This document shows positions 1 through 13,300 of a DNA stretch of 64,000 nucleotides, piece after piece (within the stretch, counting starts at the first letter, position 1; each line of letters opens with the position of its first letter). The position numbers and the translations under genes were made by a program. The stretch is from Dipylidium caninum. Its lineage: Eukaryota > Platyhelminthes > Cestoda > Cyclophyllidea > Dipylidiidae. The notes under the pieces are model-generated. The model was not told where the DNA came from and searched no databases. It worked only from the letters and a program-made list of their open reading frames with translations. The stretch spans positions 496,001 to 560,000 of the forward strand of contig QEYB01000766.1 of NCBI GenBank assembly GCA_017562135.1. The letters are read 5' to 3'.

Positions 1-1358
1 ATGTTCCCAGGCCCTCTTTGGCAATGAGGAGAAAGTGACTATTTCATAAGCAGTAAATTAAATAGATTGGTGTTCAAACAAAGGAACTGACTCATGCTCC
101 CCTCAGTTGCATGATTTAACTCAGCCATTTTGCCATTACGCATGGCTGGATTTTGATGGTTAATACAGTAACATCACGCAGGCATTGTTTTATAAATAAC
201 TGGGCCGCTCGAACAGGGTGCAACAGTAGACGGTGGTTCAGAGGACATAAACGAGAAAACGTTGTCATCGAAGTTAAGTGCGGACTCCATCACTGAAATT
301 AGAATAATCAAATATATTGCAGTGGAACATTTGCCCATAAAAGGCAACATTTTTGATTGTGACTCGAGTTATGCGCATTTATAGCTTCTTCATACATATA
401 ATTTGCTGTTGAACTTCCGCGCTCCTTCAATCTACTTTTAAGCAAGTATGTTTTTTAGTAATCCGGCTTGCAGAGACCAAAGAATGGTTAGGGACACTAG
501 CAAAACATTACATTTACAGGGAGTCGCACGGTCTGAAAGGTCACACCGAGTCTGACGGAAGGCAAACACGCTTCAAATATGAACCGTTGAATGCAGGCGT
601 TCTGCTAGCTTTGCGAAATTTCATTAAAAAGTTTAGGGGGGGGTAGCTTTTAAAAATTTATAGTGAAGCGTAGGTGCGCAAAATGACCCAACTATGAATG
701 CAAGGGTGTGGACAACGGGATATAGCTCAATATAACAATATAGACCAGTTTCCAGGTGTACCTGAATAAAAGATGTTATGAAAGGAGGTTACAATGTGGA
801 ATGGACAATTGCATTTGCTTCTTACGACAAGAATTAAAATATAAAAAATTAAAAAACACCATATCCTACAAGCAATTATAGAATTGTTTAACATAAATGA
901 ATTTGCCACGGAGAGTCTTATATTTTGTGTTTATTTATTTTATGGCATTTCTACAGAACTTTGTTTGTCTACATGGAGCCAGTTTCAAAGGCTGGGCCTC
1001 TGCCAGTCTGAGCGGGTGCGTGTCTTGCTATTTTGATACCGTACCACGTTGATGTGCTTTTCAACATCCTTTTTTTGGATTAGGAAAATCTCTAATCTGC
1101 CTGCTATATTTACCTACGATACTCTATTACCTTTTTCCTTATCCAATAGTATAAGTTGCAGTGTGCTTAGCAACCTCACTAATACCGTACCAAAAGTATT
1201 TTTAGTACATACCCCGGCGTATAATTCCCATAGTCTGACAATAACACAAACTTATTAAAGTTGGGCTTTATTGCGCGACCCCTTGTTTTGTTGAATTTTA
1301 GATTGCTGCTTTCGCCGTTCTTCTGCATTTAGGGCATCATGATGGTGTAAACTCCACC
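1..1358. other. Upstream intergenic region, no gene recognised
   Basis: AT-rich sequence upstream of the ADAM10 start codon. The open frames here are short, low in complexity and without flanking splice signals. The promoter of the ADAM10 gene must lie here or further upstream, but I see no convincing core element. Confidence 0.5.
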
Positions 1359-4300
1359 ATGGTAGCGTATAAAGTGTATTACCTCCTATTTATTTCCATC
1401 TTCGTTGCCCCTTATCTCTCAAAACAGGCTTTTGTTCCGCAAATTGGCCAATATGTGGCACTAAATTATCCTGCCCTTCGACCTCCATCAACTCGCTTTA
1501 GACGTTCCACGGATCAATCACCCTCCTTCTTTTTTAATGCATTTGGACATAATTTTTCTTTGGTCCTCTATCGTGATGAAGGCGTTTTGTCTCCAACAGC
1601 AACTATAGTTGTTGGTGGTCAAACTCTTCCCCTTACTAGTGATAACAATTTCGCCTATCCCGTACGCGGTTTCCTCAAATACCATCCGAAAAGCCTTGTG
1701 TTTGGCAGCGTTCTTAATGGCGTCTTCCGCGGAACTATTGCGTTCAATGCCAACAGTTTGGGACTTCTCGTAGAAAGCCCCCTTGCAGTTGATGGTGTGT
1801 ATTTTGTTGAACCAGCGGGAAATTTCCTACCAGATCCCCACTTTCATTCTGTGATTTATCGCGCTGATGGAAATAGCATTGGTGATAAGTTGGTTCGACG
1901 AAAACGTGGTCTTGTTGCTGATACCGATGCTGCCTCAGAGCCTGCATTTTGCGGGCATTCGAATCCGCAGATTGCGCAGCGGCTCAGGGAAATGTCTCAA
2001 CCTGTTCTGGGTGAGTTCAAACTTATTTGACAGTCACTTTACAAATCGAGATCTCTTTTTATATACTTATCTACCCTAGAAGTCTCGAACAAGTATTACC
2101 TGCATTTAGATTCCTTGTTTCGGCGAAAAAGTTGGTTTTTTATCTTGGCTTACCCTCAACCAACACCCGTTTTACGGTGACTGTTGTATCAATCATCTTT
2201 CTCTTTCATAATCCTATCAAGTCAAAACTTGGCTGGGGAGCTTATTTCTTAAAAACCATACATCCCCAGCCTTTTTTTTCTTGTAATTTGTTCCCAATTT
2301 GTCAAGGCATTGTCTTCATTCCTCATTTTGAGCCTTAATAGCTAATAAATAGACACACCTGTACAAGTGTTTTAACTGAATTAGGGGGCCAATTTTCTAT
2401 TATTTCTTATGTGTTTTTGACAGGACCAAATAGTTATCTGTTTTTTGCAGCACCAAATTTTGACTTTTATACTTTAATCTGTAAGGGTGCCGGTTTGATC
2501 ATTTTTATTCTCCCATCAAGGCATTTGACTTTAAATAGATTTAGACACTTGCAATTTTTCTCCTACAGCTTAGGCCTTGAAACTTTTGCTCCCCACTTTT
2601 CGCTAACAAGTTTCATGTCGTGGTTAAGAGACAACCACGGTTTTTAGCTCCATTGTAGTGTTCCTCTTGTATTTTTTATCCGCCTTGTGAAGCTTTGGTT
2701 AATTTTAGGGCATGGTAATCGTATTCCTATTAGTTTGGATCATGCTAGCGAAGCGAATAATTCATTAGCGCAATAAAGATATTTTTCGTCTGTCCTTTCG
2801 GATGGTATAATTTTCTTAAGGTCTATTGTTTGTTGAATAATTCGACGCCTCAGGGTTCTCCTTAAGGTCTCATTTCGGTATAGAGGAATGGTTTACCATC
2901 ATTATGAAGAACGTCAATGACTCCAAGGGTAATATCTTCAAATTCTTTAAAAAATTTTGCTTTATAGATCACTAAAAGTGTTATTTTATTTTATTTATAA
3001 TTGACACTGCTATCACTTAATAAAGGTGCTCATTCAGTACACTTTCACCTGGATTTTGGACGAGTATAATCCCTTTAATGAATTCACCACATGATCTGTT
3101 TTTTGTCCTTTCTTTAAAGTATTCGGCCTTCTTTTCCGTAACGCATTGTTTACACTGCATTCTTTATTCCGATACTGTTTTTCGGACAGTCAAATACGTT
3201 TTACCTTTCATTGTTGCTGCTAATAAGTTTGTTGAGTTACTAGTTTGAAGGAACATGGAAAGACTTATTTTGACTTTGTTTGACAAAACGTGTGTTTTGA
3301 TTTCTCTGTGTTTGTATCCTCCAATATAATCCGAATAAATTCTTACTTGGACGCATTTGATTCAATTTTTTAACTTTCGGGGGTTTCGCTGATTGCTTCA
3401 ATAATTCATAGCTTCAGCCTTTTTGCTCTGCAACAAAAACATTTTCTTAAGCTCTATTTCCATTTTCGGGATGCACTTAATGTTTCCCAACTAGATGATC
3501 ATTGATTGTCTAATTCATAAATTCTGCCGCTTTATTTGCTGCATCAGTTGGATTCTCATTTTTCGCCCACGCTTTGTTCATTTTGCTTCCGTAAACAATT
3601 AGATTGACCATACAACTGAGTAATCCAGTAGTGAAGGGACTGTTTCTATTGGTGCAAACTCCTGATTGCTCTTAAATTTGGTCATTCTTGTTCACCTCAG
3701 AAAACTATCCATTCGAGCCTAACGGTTTTGTTGGCGGATTGAATGCTTTACAGATCCGGTGAAGCGTTCCACTCGTTCGGTGGACGCAAAACGTGGCAAC
3801 CGACGCGATCGAATGGCAAGCCCGCCTTACCCCTTCTTCCCGCCCTACGGTGGTAGTAGTCTTTCAGGCCGTCCGATCTCAATTTATATCGCCTAACGCC
3901 TCCACAGAGGCAGGTAGATCTGGAGCCTTTTCTTCGACAGGAAAGATGACTTCCAGGCCCTACGACGCCGGTCCCACCTCACGGGTGTGCAACCTTTACC
4001 TCCAATCGGACACTTTCCTATGGGACCATGTGATCAAGCTACCGCACATACGGTTTAACCGCGATTTGGCAATCAAAGAAATTACCTCAATTTTCACTCA
4101 ACATGTTCAAGGCGCGCAGGCCATCTACCAGTACACTAATTTCAAAGATGCCTCGGTTAGAAGAATGTGCCTTTTATACTTTACTTTTTTATTATTAGAT
4201 TTTAACCTCAACTATTGTGGTCGGTTTTCATTGTACGCATGTATTTCATCGACACATTTTCCATACTTGCTGAATCTGCTTCCTTTTCCCCTTCCTTTTT

Positions 4301-7300
4301 TGAATTTTAATTTTCCATTCTTCCCCAGATTGAGCGAATTCGTCATCCAGTAGGTTAGGTGATATTTCATTCGTGTTTATTATTTCCTTCAGTTGAGTCT
4401 TTTTGCCTTCGGTATTTGATTTATTATTCTTGAGTGCGGATCCAGAGGGGACGCTTTATCTTCAGTCTACTTCGTAATCGTTTATCACAAACCTGAGTGG
4501 TCCCCATTTGAAGATGTCTTTTATTGCAGAAGTTTTTTTCTGGCATTGCTTTGATGACGTATTATATTGTCTTAAACACCAACTTCAAAGGAAGTAATTA
4601 TTAGGCGTTTATGTCTTCCGCTTTTTGGATTGAGCCCACATTTTTCAAACTTTGAGGCCAGGCGATAACTTGCCGGACACGCCTGGAGTATTCGTTATTT
4701 TTCAATTTATTCATTAGAGTTTCGGTTATCTTCAAGTTTTGTTCACATTTATTTTCTTTCGTTTTATTTAGGTTATTTTAACAATGCTTACCAATTAATT
4801 ATATCCTTTGAAATTGTTTACACTTATACTTTTACAGTCTGTTCAACCTCGGTAGCGATTCTCAAGATTTATTTTGTCATTTATTGTTATTGTGGATTCT
4901 CGTTATACATTTGGGTGCCATCGTTCATCTCTAATCAGATGTTTAATGTTTTATTTATCCTCTTCATAGTTTTAAACATCTTTGACATGGTTTGATCATC
5001 AAAAGAATAGTTCATGCTTTTTTAAATCACTTATTATTAATGCTGTTAATAATCATTAGCTCTTAAGAAATGGTAAAATCTGAGGAGAATAGGAGGGGGA
5101 TGACGAAACAACAGTTATTATATCCCACTTACTACCGCTGCGTTTTCGAGTGCAAATCACATAATCTAATGCATGTGTCGCGTTATGAAATCTTAAGCAA
5201 CAGTTCGCGTGCTTATCCGCTGGAATGGAATCGAATAGGTCTTCAACTCCCCTCAACAAGCATCACCATCGTCCTACCGATTAGTCGTTTTGCTGTTTCT
5301 CCAACATGTCCATTTTGCATACGTTAAGGTTGATGACATATCAGGAGTACTTGTCTGGTTTGCAGCATGGCTAGCAAACCAATGCACATTTGGTTTTGCG
5401 GCTAATTCCATCCAGCTTACTCCGCGCCATTTCATTGAATGTGGGGTGAATTGATGTTCCATGAGAGTCAGATAATGGCGGTGAAAGCGGGTCGTCCGAA
5501 CGCAACTACTAACGCTTTCGCTCAACATAATCTCGTCACAGGCATCACAACAGACGACCACCAAGTGGTGCGTTTTACGACGCAAAAAAGAGACGAAGAC
5601 TAGGTTGTTAGTCTTTGAGATTTCCCTGTTCCCACTAATGCATGTGCTGCCTATTTGCTCAACTTTCTCAAATTTCGCGCCTGTTACACGCTCAAGTTAC
5701 ACCTTTTACTTGTTCAGGTTGAGCATTGAAAAACCTTCAAACCCTCCTGAAGAACATCTTCCTTTAACCTAGCGGTTTTTTAACTTGGAAATCTGGTTTA
5801 ACTTCTTAGGCAAGACAAGAAGGCCTAGATCGCATTAGATTCGGGTAGGAATAGATTTGTTGTAATAAATGTGAGAAATCATATTTTGCAAGCTTAAACA
5901 CGTACATTGCAGAAATTTGTGTGAACTACGAAAGTAACTGCACAGATCTTTTCATTTCATAGTCCCTGTCCATCATACATATGTCATTATTGTTATGGAG
6001 AGTTTGTTCTTAAAACTACTGTATTTTCTCCCTCGTCAAATTTGAAACTTGTGTCAGAACTTCCTTGTTATATTCTCAGTATAAAACTGGCCCCTCACTT
6101 TCGAAAAAGGGCCCATTCATCAGAGCGATTTAGTGCAACAAGACTATTGGAAGTGCTCAACTTCACGTTCCACCTTACAAGGTGTGTTGCTTGGTCAGTA
6201 TAGGGTTTGTAAGGCTATGTTGCGGATGTTCCTGGATGGTCATTAGTTCGAATGCGGGTATATTACATTTTCGAGTATTTGCTTCTTGGTCATTATGGGG
6301 AATTTGCCCTTTTCATTAGAAAATATGCATCGAAAACTTGATCTCTACAAGTTTTTCTAAACTGTTATGCATCTTTATAAGCAGTTGGGAAAAATTTGGC
6401 AGTGCAAAAACTTTCGTGAAAGACGGGTTTGTGGTTTTTTTTGCTGTGCCTTTTTTCCGAGCCTTATTGCATTTAAATTTTGCTAAAGAAATGTGGTAAA
6501 TTTATTTCGTCTAAGACGAAATTTGATGGTTTCATATCTTCATTTTAGATCATTTAATTTCTGTTGATGGTAACTCCGACTAGGCACTTGGTCTACCTGC
6601 TAATTACACTCGGGGTTTAAACGGGTGATCTTGCCTGATTATGGTCCTATGTTGAAAGCCTCGGGGATTTTTGCATAAAAGGTCTTTTTTAGACAAATAC
6701 TTCTCTATTTGTTTGGTCGTGTGGAGTGTTTGAGTATTTTCATCATCGTTAATAAACTAAAAGCTCCTATTTCTTCTGCTCTCTCTGATATAATTTACAC
6801 CTTATGCTCCGTTGTTGATTTACACTCTCTCACTCTTATTTGTGGTGACGGGGAAAGGACGATCTCTGTGTTTTCGCTGGCTAACTTTGAATGTCCACTA
6901 TCTGGACACTTTTTATTCAGACTACTCTTCAATTAATGTATTTGTTTTGTGATTCTTATAACATCGGGGTGCTTACCCTAATTGACAGTCATTAAGTTGG
7001 GAAGCTGAAAGAGAAGGATGTCATAGTCAAGTTTGAACTGTTTTTTGAATTTGATGAATCTGAGGGTATGTTGCAAAGGATCTCTAACTCCTCTCTGATT
7101 CCACCTCCATTCGATAATTTTGATAACTTGGTGCGGACCTCTGTGTCTCTTCCTTTGAAACTTTATAATGTAGGCCAGTCAACCGAAATGTTCTGGCGTT
7201 CTATACTTCTGGAACTGTCAATCTTTATGTCTCGAGTGAGAAAAGGTACTCTTTAACTTCTTTAGTACTTATCATGCCATAATTTGTAACTGAACGCTTT

Positions 7301-10300
7301 GTGTTTATTTCCGTGTAACCACATTCATCATCCTTCCAGGACCCACATTGTTTCAGTACTTTGAACAAATTGGCGCGGTATCTATTTCACGGTGCAAGTC
7401 GTCATTGGGGGAACAGCGTCCACTGTTTTCTTCAGCCATTGTTCCATATAAAATGGTTCGCATATGGACAATTCCGAGTGCAACTTCGTCTCAAATTGGA
7501 AATTTTAAGCGGAGAAGACGAGAAAGGCTAGGAAAACATAAAGGGATAGAGGGTGCAAAGATCTTACGCTAAAGCATCATAGTGGAAGGGCTAACTGATG
7601 TATTGCAGTCAGATGCTGTATGTATGTGATAACTTGAAGGGGTTTACGGAATCTTCGTAATGCATAGTAGAGCCACTTCTCACTTTTTGAGGTAGACCGC
7701 CTCTGTAGAAACTAGACGAAAAAGTTCTCGAATGTCAATCGGAACCGTGTTGATCTGCGCACAATTTTGAAGCTTAACTGCTATTCACGGAAACTTGAAC
7801 TGGGTGACTGGATTGTAGCGTTGGACAAAAGGAACAAATGTCAACCGAATACATAGCCAGTCTTTTCGTATCACCTCTGTGAATAATTTACATACTGTCT
7901 AGAAATAACGCAGTCAATTTGTAAAAATTACCTCCTGTATAGCCAAACTTTTGTTTTGGCGTCGGTCTGGTAACTCCTTATAGATATCTCCCAACACGTA
8001 CCATTTAAATGATGCGTAGTTAAGCCAGTCATCAGTGAACGCGAACGTTATTTATATAACTTATTCACAGGGTAGGAACACCAGCTCTTTTCCCCTGGCA
8101 TGACCTACGTCGCTGTATCGTTCCTATTGCCAACTGTTTATCCTTGGGACACCCCTCAATATCTATAACGGCTTGAAGCGGTGTTTGTAGTCTTTTTCTG
8201 GTTCTCTCCTTTTTTCGACTCGCTGCTCACTATTCTATTGTCACGACTGTCTTATTGACGTTTTTTTGTTTCCACCAGCTCATTTTCGTTGTTATGACTG
8301 TTCTCTGGGCCTTTCTTTTATCATAAGGCAATCAGATCATCTCTGGCACTAGAGAACGGAGGAAATAAAACATATTGGGTCGTTGCACCACCAATTTCGC
8401 TTTCGTTGACTTTTTCAGTAGATGGTCTTACTACTTGTTAGCAGAAAATATTGCACTACCTTCGTTGACGTCCGCATTACATCTGCTAAACTTGAGTCTT
8501 CGTTCCCTTACAACCCCCTGGGTTTCTTTCGGAAATGGTTATATTGTTGACAATTGTTAAGATGATAGAAGTTGAAACTTTTTTGCACTGCTTCATTTTA
8601 TAAAATAGCGTTAGTATGCGTTTTTTGAAGGTTGATGCGATTAATTCTGATTTTTAGACGAAAACACTGAACATCATCCCTGCCACTGTTTTTTTTTGTC
8701 TTTTTTTCAGGGCCGCTACTCCTATTACGGAGTGGGGTTTCGAGTGGATAGGGTTTTGATCAACATCACGGAAGAGGATTGTCGTCCGCCTCCGCGTGGC
8801 TACACCCCTCTAGACCTTTCATTCTCATTATCCGTAGACGATCGCCGCCGCTCTTTACATCCACCCTCGGCACTGCCACGTCATGACCAGTTGCGAGTGT
8901 CACCACCACCTTTGCCCCGCCTTCCTCAAGGCTCCTATCGCCACCAGAACCCTTTCTGCTCTGAGAACGTCGATGTGACCAACTTCCTCAATCTCAACTC
9001 CTACATCAATCACGACGACTTCTGCCTGGCCTACGTTTTTACCTACCGTGACTTTGCGGGTGGCACATTAGGCCTGGCCTGGGTCGCGGAGCTGGGCGGT
9101 TCGGGCGGGGTGTGTGAGAAGCATCGTCTTATGCGGGAGGGCAGTCACACGGTGAAGAAGAGCCTCAACACCGGGGTGGTCACGCTTCTTAACTATGGCA
9201 CAAGGGTGGGTCTTGGTATTTTGATTTGTCTGATTCTATAATCTCATTATCGGCATGAAAGTCAGATCTTCTTGGTCTATATAATGTAAGTTGGCGATCA
9301 CGTCGAATTCATCTTTTGAATCCTACAACTATTAACAAGGTTGGTCCGCAGTTCCCCACGCGTAGTACTAAGTACCGGTCAAATTTCTAATAATAATTGT
9401 AATCGTATATGTCAATAGGCCCGTTAGGACTGGAAAATCAAGGACATGAATGCGATAGCATTTCGTGAGAAGTGTCGTTTATTGCGATAGATTGATATTG
9501 AGACTCGGTGGCATGACTCCTTGAATTTAAACGTTTCCACCACGGCCGCACGAAATTGTCAGTGAAGATCACGGTCAAGCATGCTGAATAGCCAACTGGG
9601 AGGAGAGGCGAACCTTTTTGTGTATATGTGGATTTACTTGAAGAAATCGGAAGTGTTTAGAAGTTTTTCTTTTACACTGGAGATGAGTACTAGTCTGAGC
9701 GAACTGCTAGCTGGAAATAACTAGTTACAAAATGAATGCACTTCCCCGATTACCGAAATGTGTTTCCTTATGAAATAACCCTTCGCAGATTGGTCTGAAG
9801 CGCCCCCTTGCTTGTTTCTGTTAGTTCGCAATACGTCTCTGGGTCATCTCGGAGGAAGTGGTGAGGGGATTCGGTAGAAGAGCCATTTACTATCAATGGT
9901 GGGTGTATTTTGCATGGAGACACAACATACAATAATCTTGCTTATTTGTAAACATTTTTTAAAGGAATCTGATTTATTATGCATTATCCTATGACGCCAG
10001 TGAGCCAAATACTACGAGTTGGTAAGAAATCGAGCGAGTTTACTACATATTGGAGCGCCTGGGATGCTTTTGCGGAAATTTTACGTCTCGTAAGAACTTT
10101 TTTGTAAATACATGGGCTTTTAAATAAGAGAAAGTAAGATTCTTCCTAGATTTATCTTAATACAACCCTCCTACATTCTAATATTCGGGTCTTGTTACCC
10201 TTTTATTTGTATAATTTGAGATGTGGTTTGCAACTGTAAAATCACCCCAAGTTTTAGAGTAAAATAACGACAGAATTTTTATTTTCATTCTGAGCTGCTC

Positions 10301-13300
10301 TGAAAAATGTCAACTTTGTGCTCTTCCACGAATGAGAAAGCTCTACCATGGGTCGGGAGGAACGACTTACCCTCTGAACAAAGCACATATGCTCAACTTA
10401 AAGTTTTATTTATTTGATCGATAAATGGGGGCATTTTTGACCATTTTATCGGCTCTTTTTCTGTTATTTCAAGGTAGATACAATGAATACAGAGCTCTAA
10501 GAACCCCTTGAAGCGTGTTTTATGGTATTCGATCTTTTAAGACGACACCTAAGGCATTTGCGGTTTACAAGTGCGCTTAGCATGGATGGAAATGAACTGA
10601 ATTGCCTGTATGCCCCAAACCCCTTTTCAATGGCTTAAAGTTTGAGTCAGTTAGTGCTACATTTAGTAAAATTTAAATATCTATCGAAGTCTTGGTAACT
10701 AATTATCCTATTTATCCAGAAGGCATAGGGTATTGCGTGGTTGCACTCTCTCACGACTTCGGTCTTCAACGAGGTGCTCCTTTCAACCGTAATTGAGATG
10801 ACTTAACAGATAGACAGATGAACACCATTTCACCTATTTAAGTCCACTTTAACCTCTACCTTCCAAACAGTTCATTGTAACAGGGGGAGGGGGGTGTCAT
10901 CTGTGAGAGATGTGAGTGCCACGTAAGGGACACGGTAAAGCCGGGAGTTAATGTAAACAAGCTCTATTTGGATTCGACACAACCTTTGCCTCAGTACGAA
11001 GACAAATTAAGGTTTATTTCTTAAGACATTACTAATAAGAACGTCCACATTATTTTATAAAATCCAGTCTTTGTTCTGTTCTCCTTTTAATCGAGGTATT
11101 CCATTATGGAGATTAACAACCCTCGCATCCACTGCCGGCGTTTTTAAGTCTTTTCAATAAAATTATTGGTAGATTTACGCGTTTTGGGTTTTTATAGGTG
11201 AGTTGGATGCTGCTGTCGCGTGGGAGAGGAGGGCAGATTAAACCGAAATCACTAGATCATCCAAAATGACCAATTGGTCATAAATCCAACACTGAATTTC
11301 TGGTGGACTTGGCGCCACGGTGATTATAATGGTGCACCACGCGCCTCTTTACCTCCAAAGTAAAAGAACTAATTGAAATTATCATTCGATATTCATAATG
11401 AAGCTGGCTTTTTTATATTTTCCTGTGGTTAGGAATAGGATGCGACCACCTCGCTAGATAGTCAACTCAACTGCTGATTGTCCGCAATTGTGAAAACCAG
11501 TTTTGTTTTTATTATTAGGGGATGTTAACATTCGGTCACCAGTTTTCACTTCGGTCAGACGCTAATCCATCGGGTATGCATTCGTTTGAGCGATCATACT
11601 TAATCACTTTTCGCCTGCGATCTATTTACAGCAGCACGGTGATGCTATGTTCAGGCGCCGCAATGATTTGGGCAGGAGTCGTACGAGACACTCGTCTCCA
11701 TCGTCTACTTCCTAGCACATTAATTCCACTGCATTTCACTACACTGGAAAAGCCATCTCAAAAGTTGGGTGTTGGAAGTTTTTTCTATAGTTATTATTTA
11801 GTCATAAGGTAATTTCGTTCTAAAGGTTTATGTAATGTTGTCTTTGTTCAAATATTCATCATCTGTCATTCGTGCCGAGTCAAACACGTAAAAATTTTAG
11901 CACCGAAGCTTTTTTGTGCACTTTACGTTTGGTTTTGTTACCTTATTGGAGTAAATAATTGTGTACCAAAGAAAATACGGTTTGCTGAATAATTCGTAAG
12001 ATTATCTGTTTGACTTACTTTTCTTTTAAATCGGATTTACGAGAAAATGTCCACAATCCGTTTCAATTCAAATGTCGTTACGCCAAATGATATTCGACTT
12101 AACTTAGCAAAATTACAATTATACGGGGAAAATTTTGGCAAACGAAAAATTATAATATTCGTTATTATCACTCCGCCAGTAGTAGCAATCACCTATTTCT
12201 GTATGATAAAAACCTGGGAAGAAGCACTTATTAATCGCATTCTTAAGTCATTGCAAGTGGGAGGCATTTGCCACCATTTCACCCACCAGTTGAAACCAGT
12301 GATCAAATTTTTACATCGGAGCTTTGAAGCTGGTCGTCAACTGAGAGTTGCAAGCGCACCTCGTAGCATAATGCTTTCTTCACCTGTACCTCGCTGTCAT
12401 TAATGCCTGCGATACTTCGGTCCGGTTTTTCAAAGCAGTCTGTAAAAGGCCCCGAGTGGGAGGCAGGAAGCCTTCCTTCTACTCCACTTATAAGTTTTCT
12501 ATGTTGATTCACTTCATTCGGATAATCCTTAATCCGCACAGTAGCGTCGACATAAATTCTGTCTTGATTTCTTCTTTTTGCCTTTGCTATCCGAAACCAG
12601 TGGGCAGGTGCATAAAATTAATGGGATTGTCTGGTCGAAAACTTGCTTTGGAGTAAGTCGCGAACTTCATCATTTTCATGCTAACCTCAAAGTCCGGCTC
12701 TACCCAGATCACCAAGTCCTTTTCGCGGTAGTACGTGCGCTACAACGGCTGCAAGAGACTTGGGAGGACCGAGATTCATTTATCTTTACGTGATTAAAGG
12801 CTTTTTAACTTCTTACGTCTTGCCAAATTATAGTTCTAGGTTCATTGGAGACCATTTGTGAATTACTTGTTTATTCTACTAGGTGATTTTTATGGCTATG
12901 CATTACGACCATTTCCGATGAATTATCCTATGGCCATTGCAAAAGACGCTTTTCTCTTTCCACATTTTGCCTTAACCCCTCATGCTTAGCTGGTCGCTAC
13001 ATTTCTATCAGTTTTTTTTTATCTGATCGTACTTTCCGTTTGTAGCATGTGAAATGCCATTAAAAGGCCATGACGACTGTTTGTAGCGTGATTTTTGGCA
13101 ACTTTATCATTAAAAGGAATTTCTCCTAATCCTCGTATTTCCTAATTTTCCATTGGTCTGTGCTTGCTTTACTGAAGCACCATGGAAGTATACAACAATC
13201 TTCATTAACACTTTTACTGCCCGCGTAAAATAGACTTGACGCCGGGCTGTTGAGAAGCACAACTACGCCTCACGTTTTCTCATGTTGGCAGAATGAGCGG

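Noticed and set aside
5274..5585. Minus-strand 103-codon frame as a gene
   Set aside because: Lies in an ADAM10 intron, has no domain, no splice context and no recognisable relatives.
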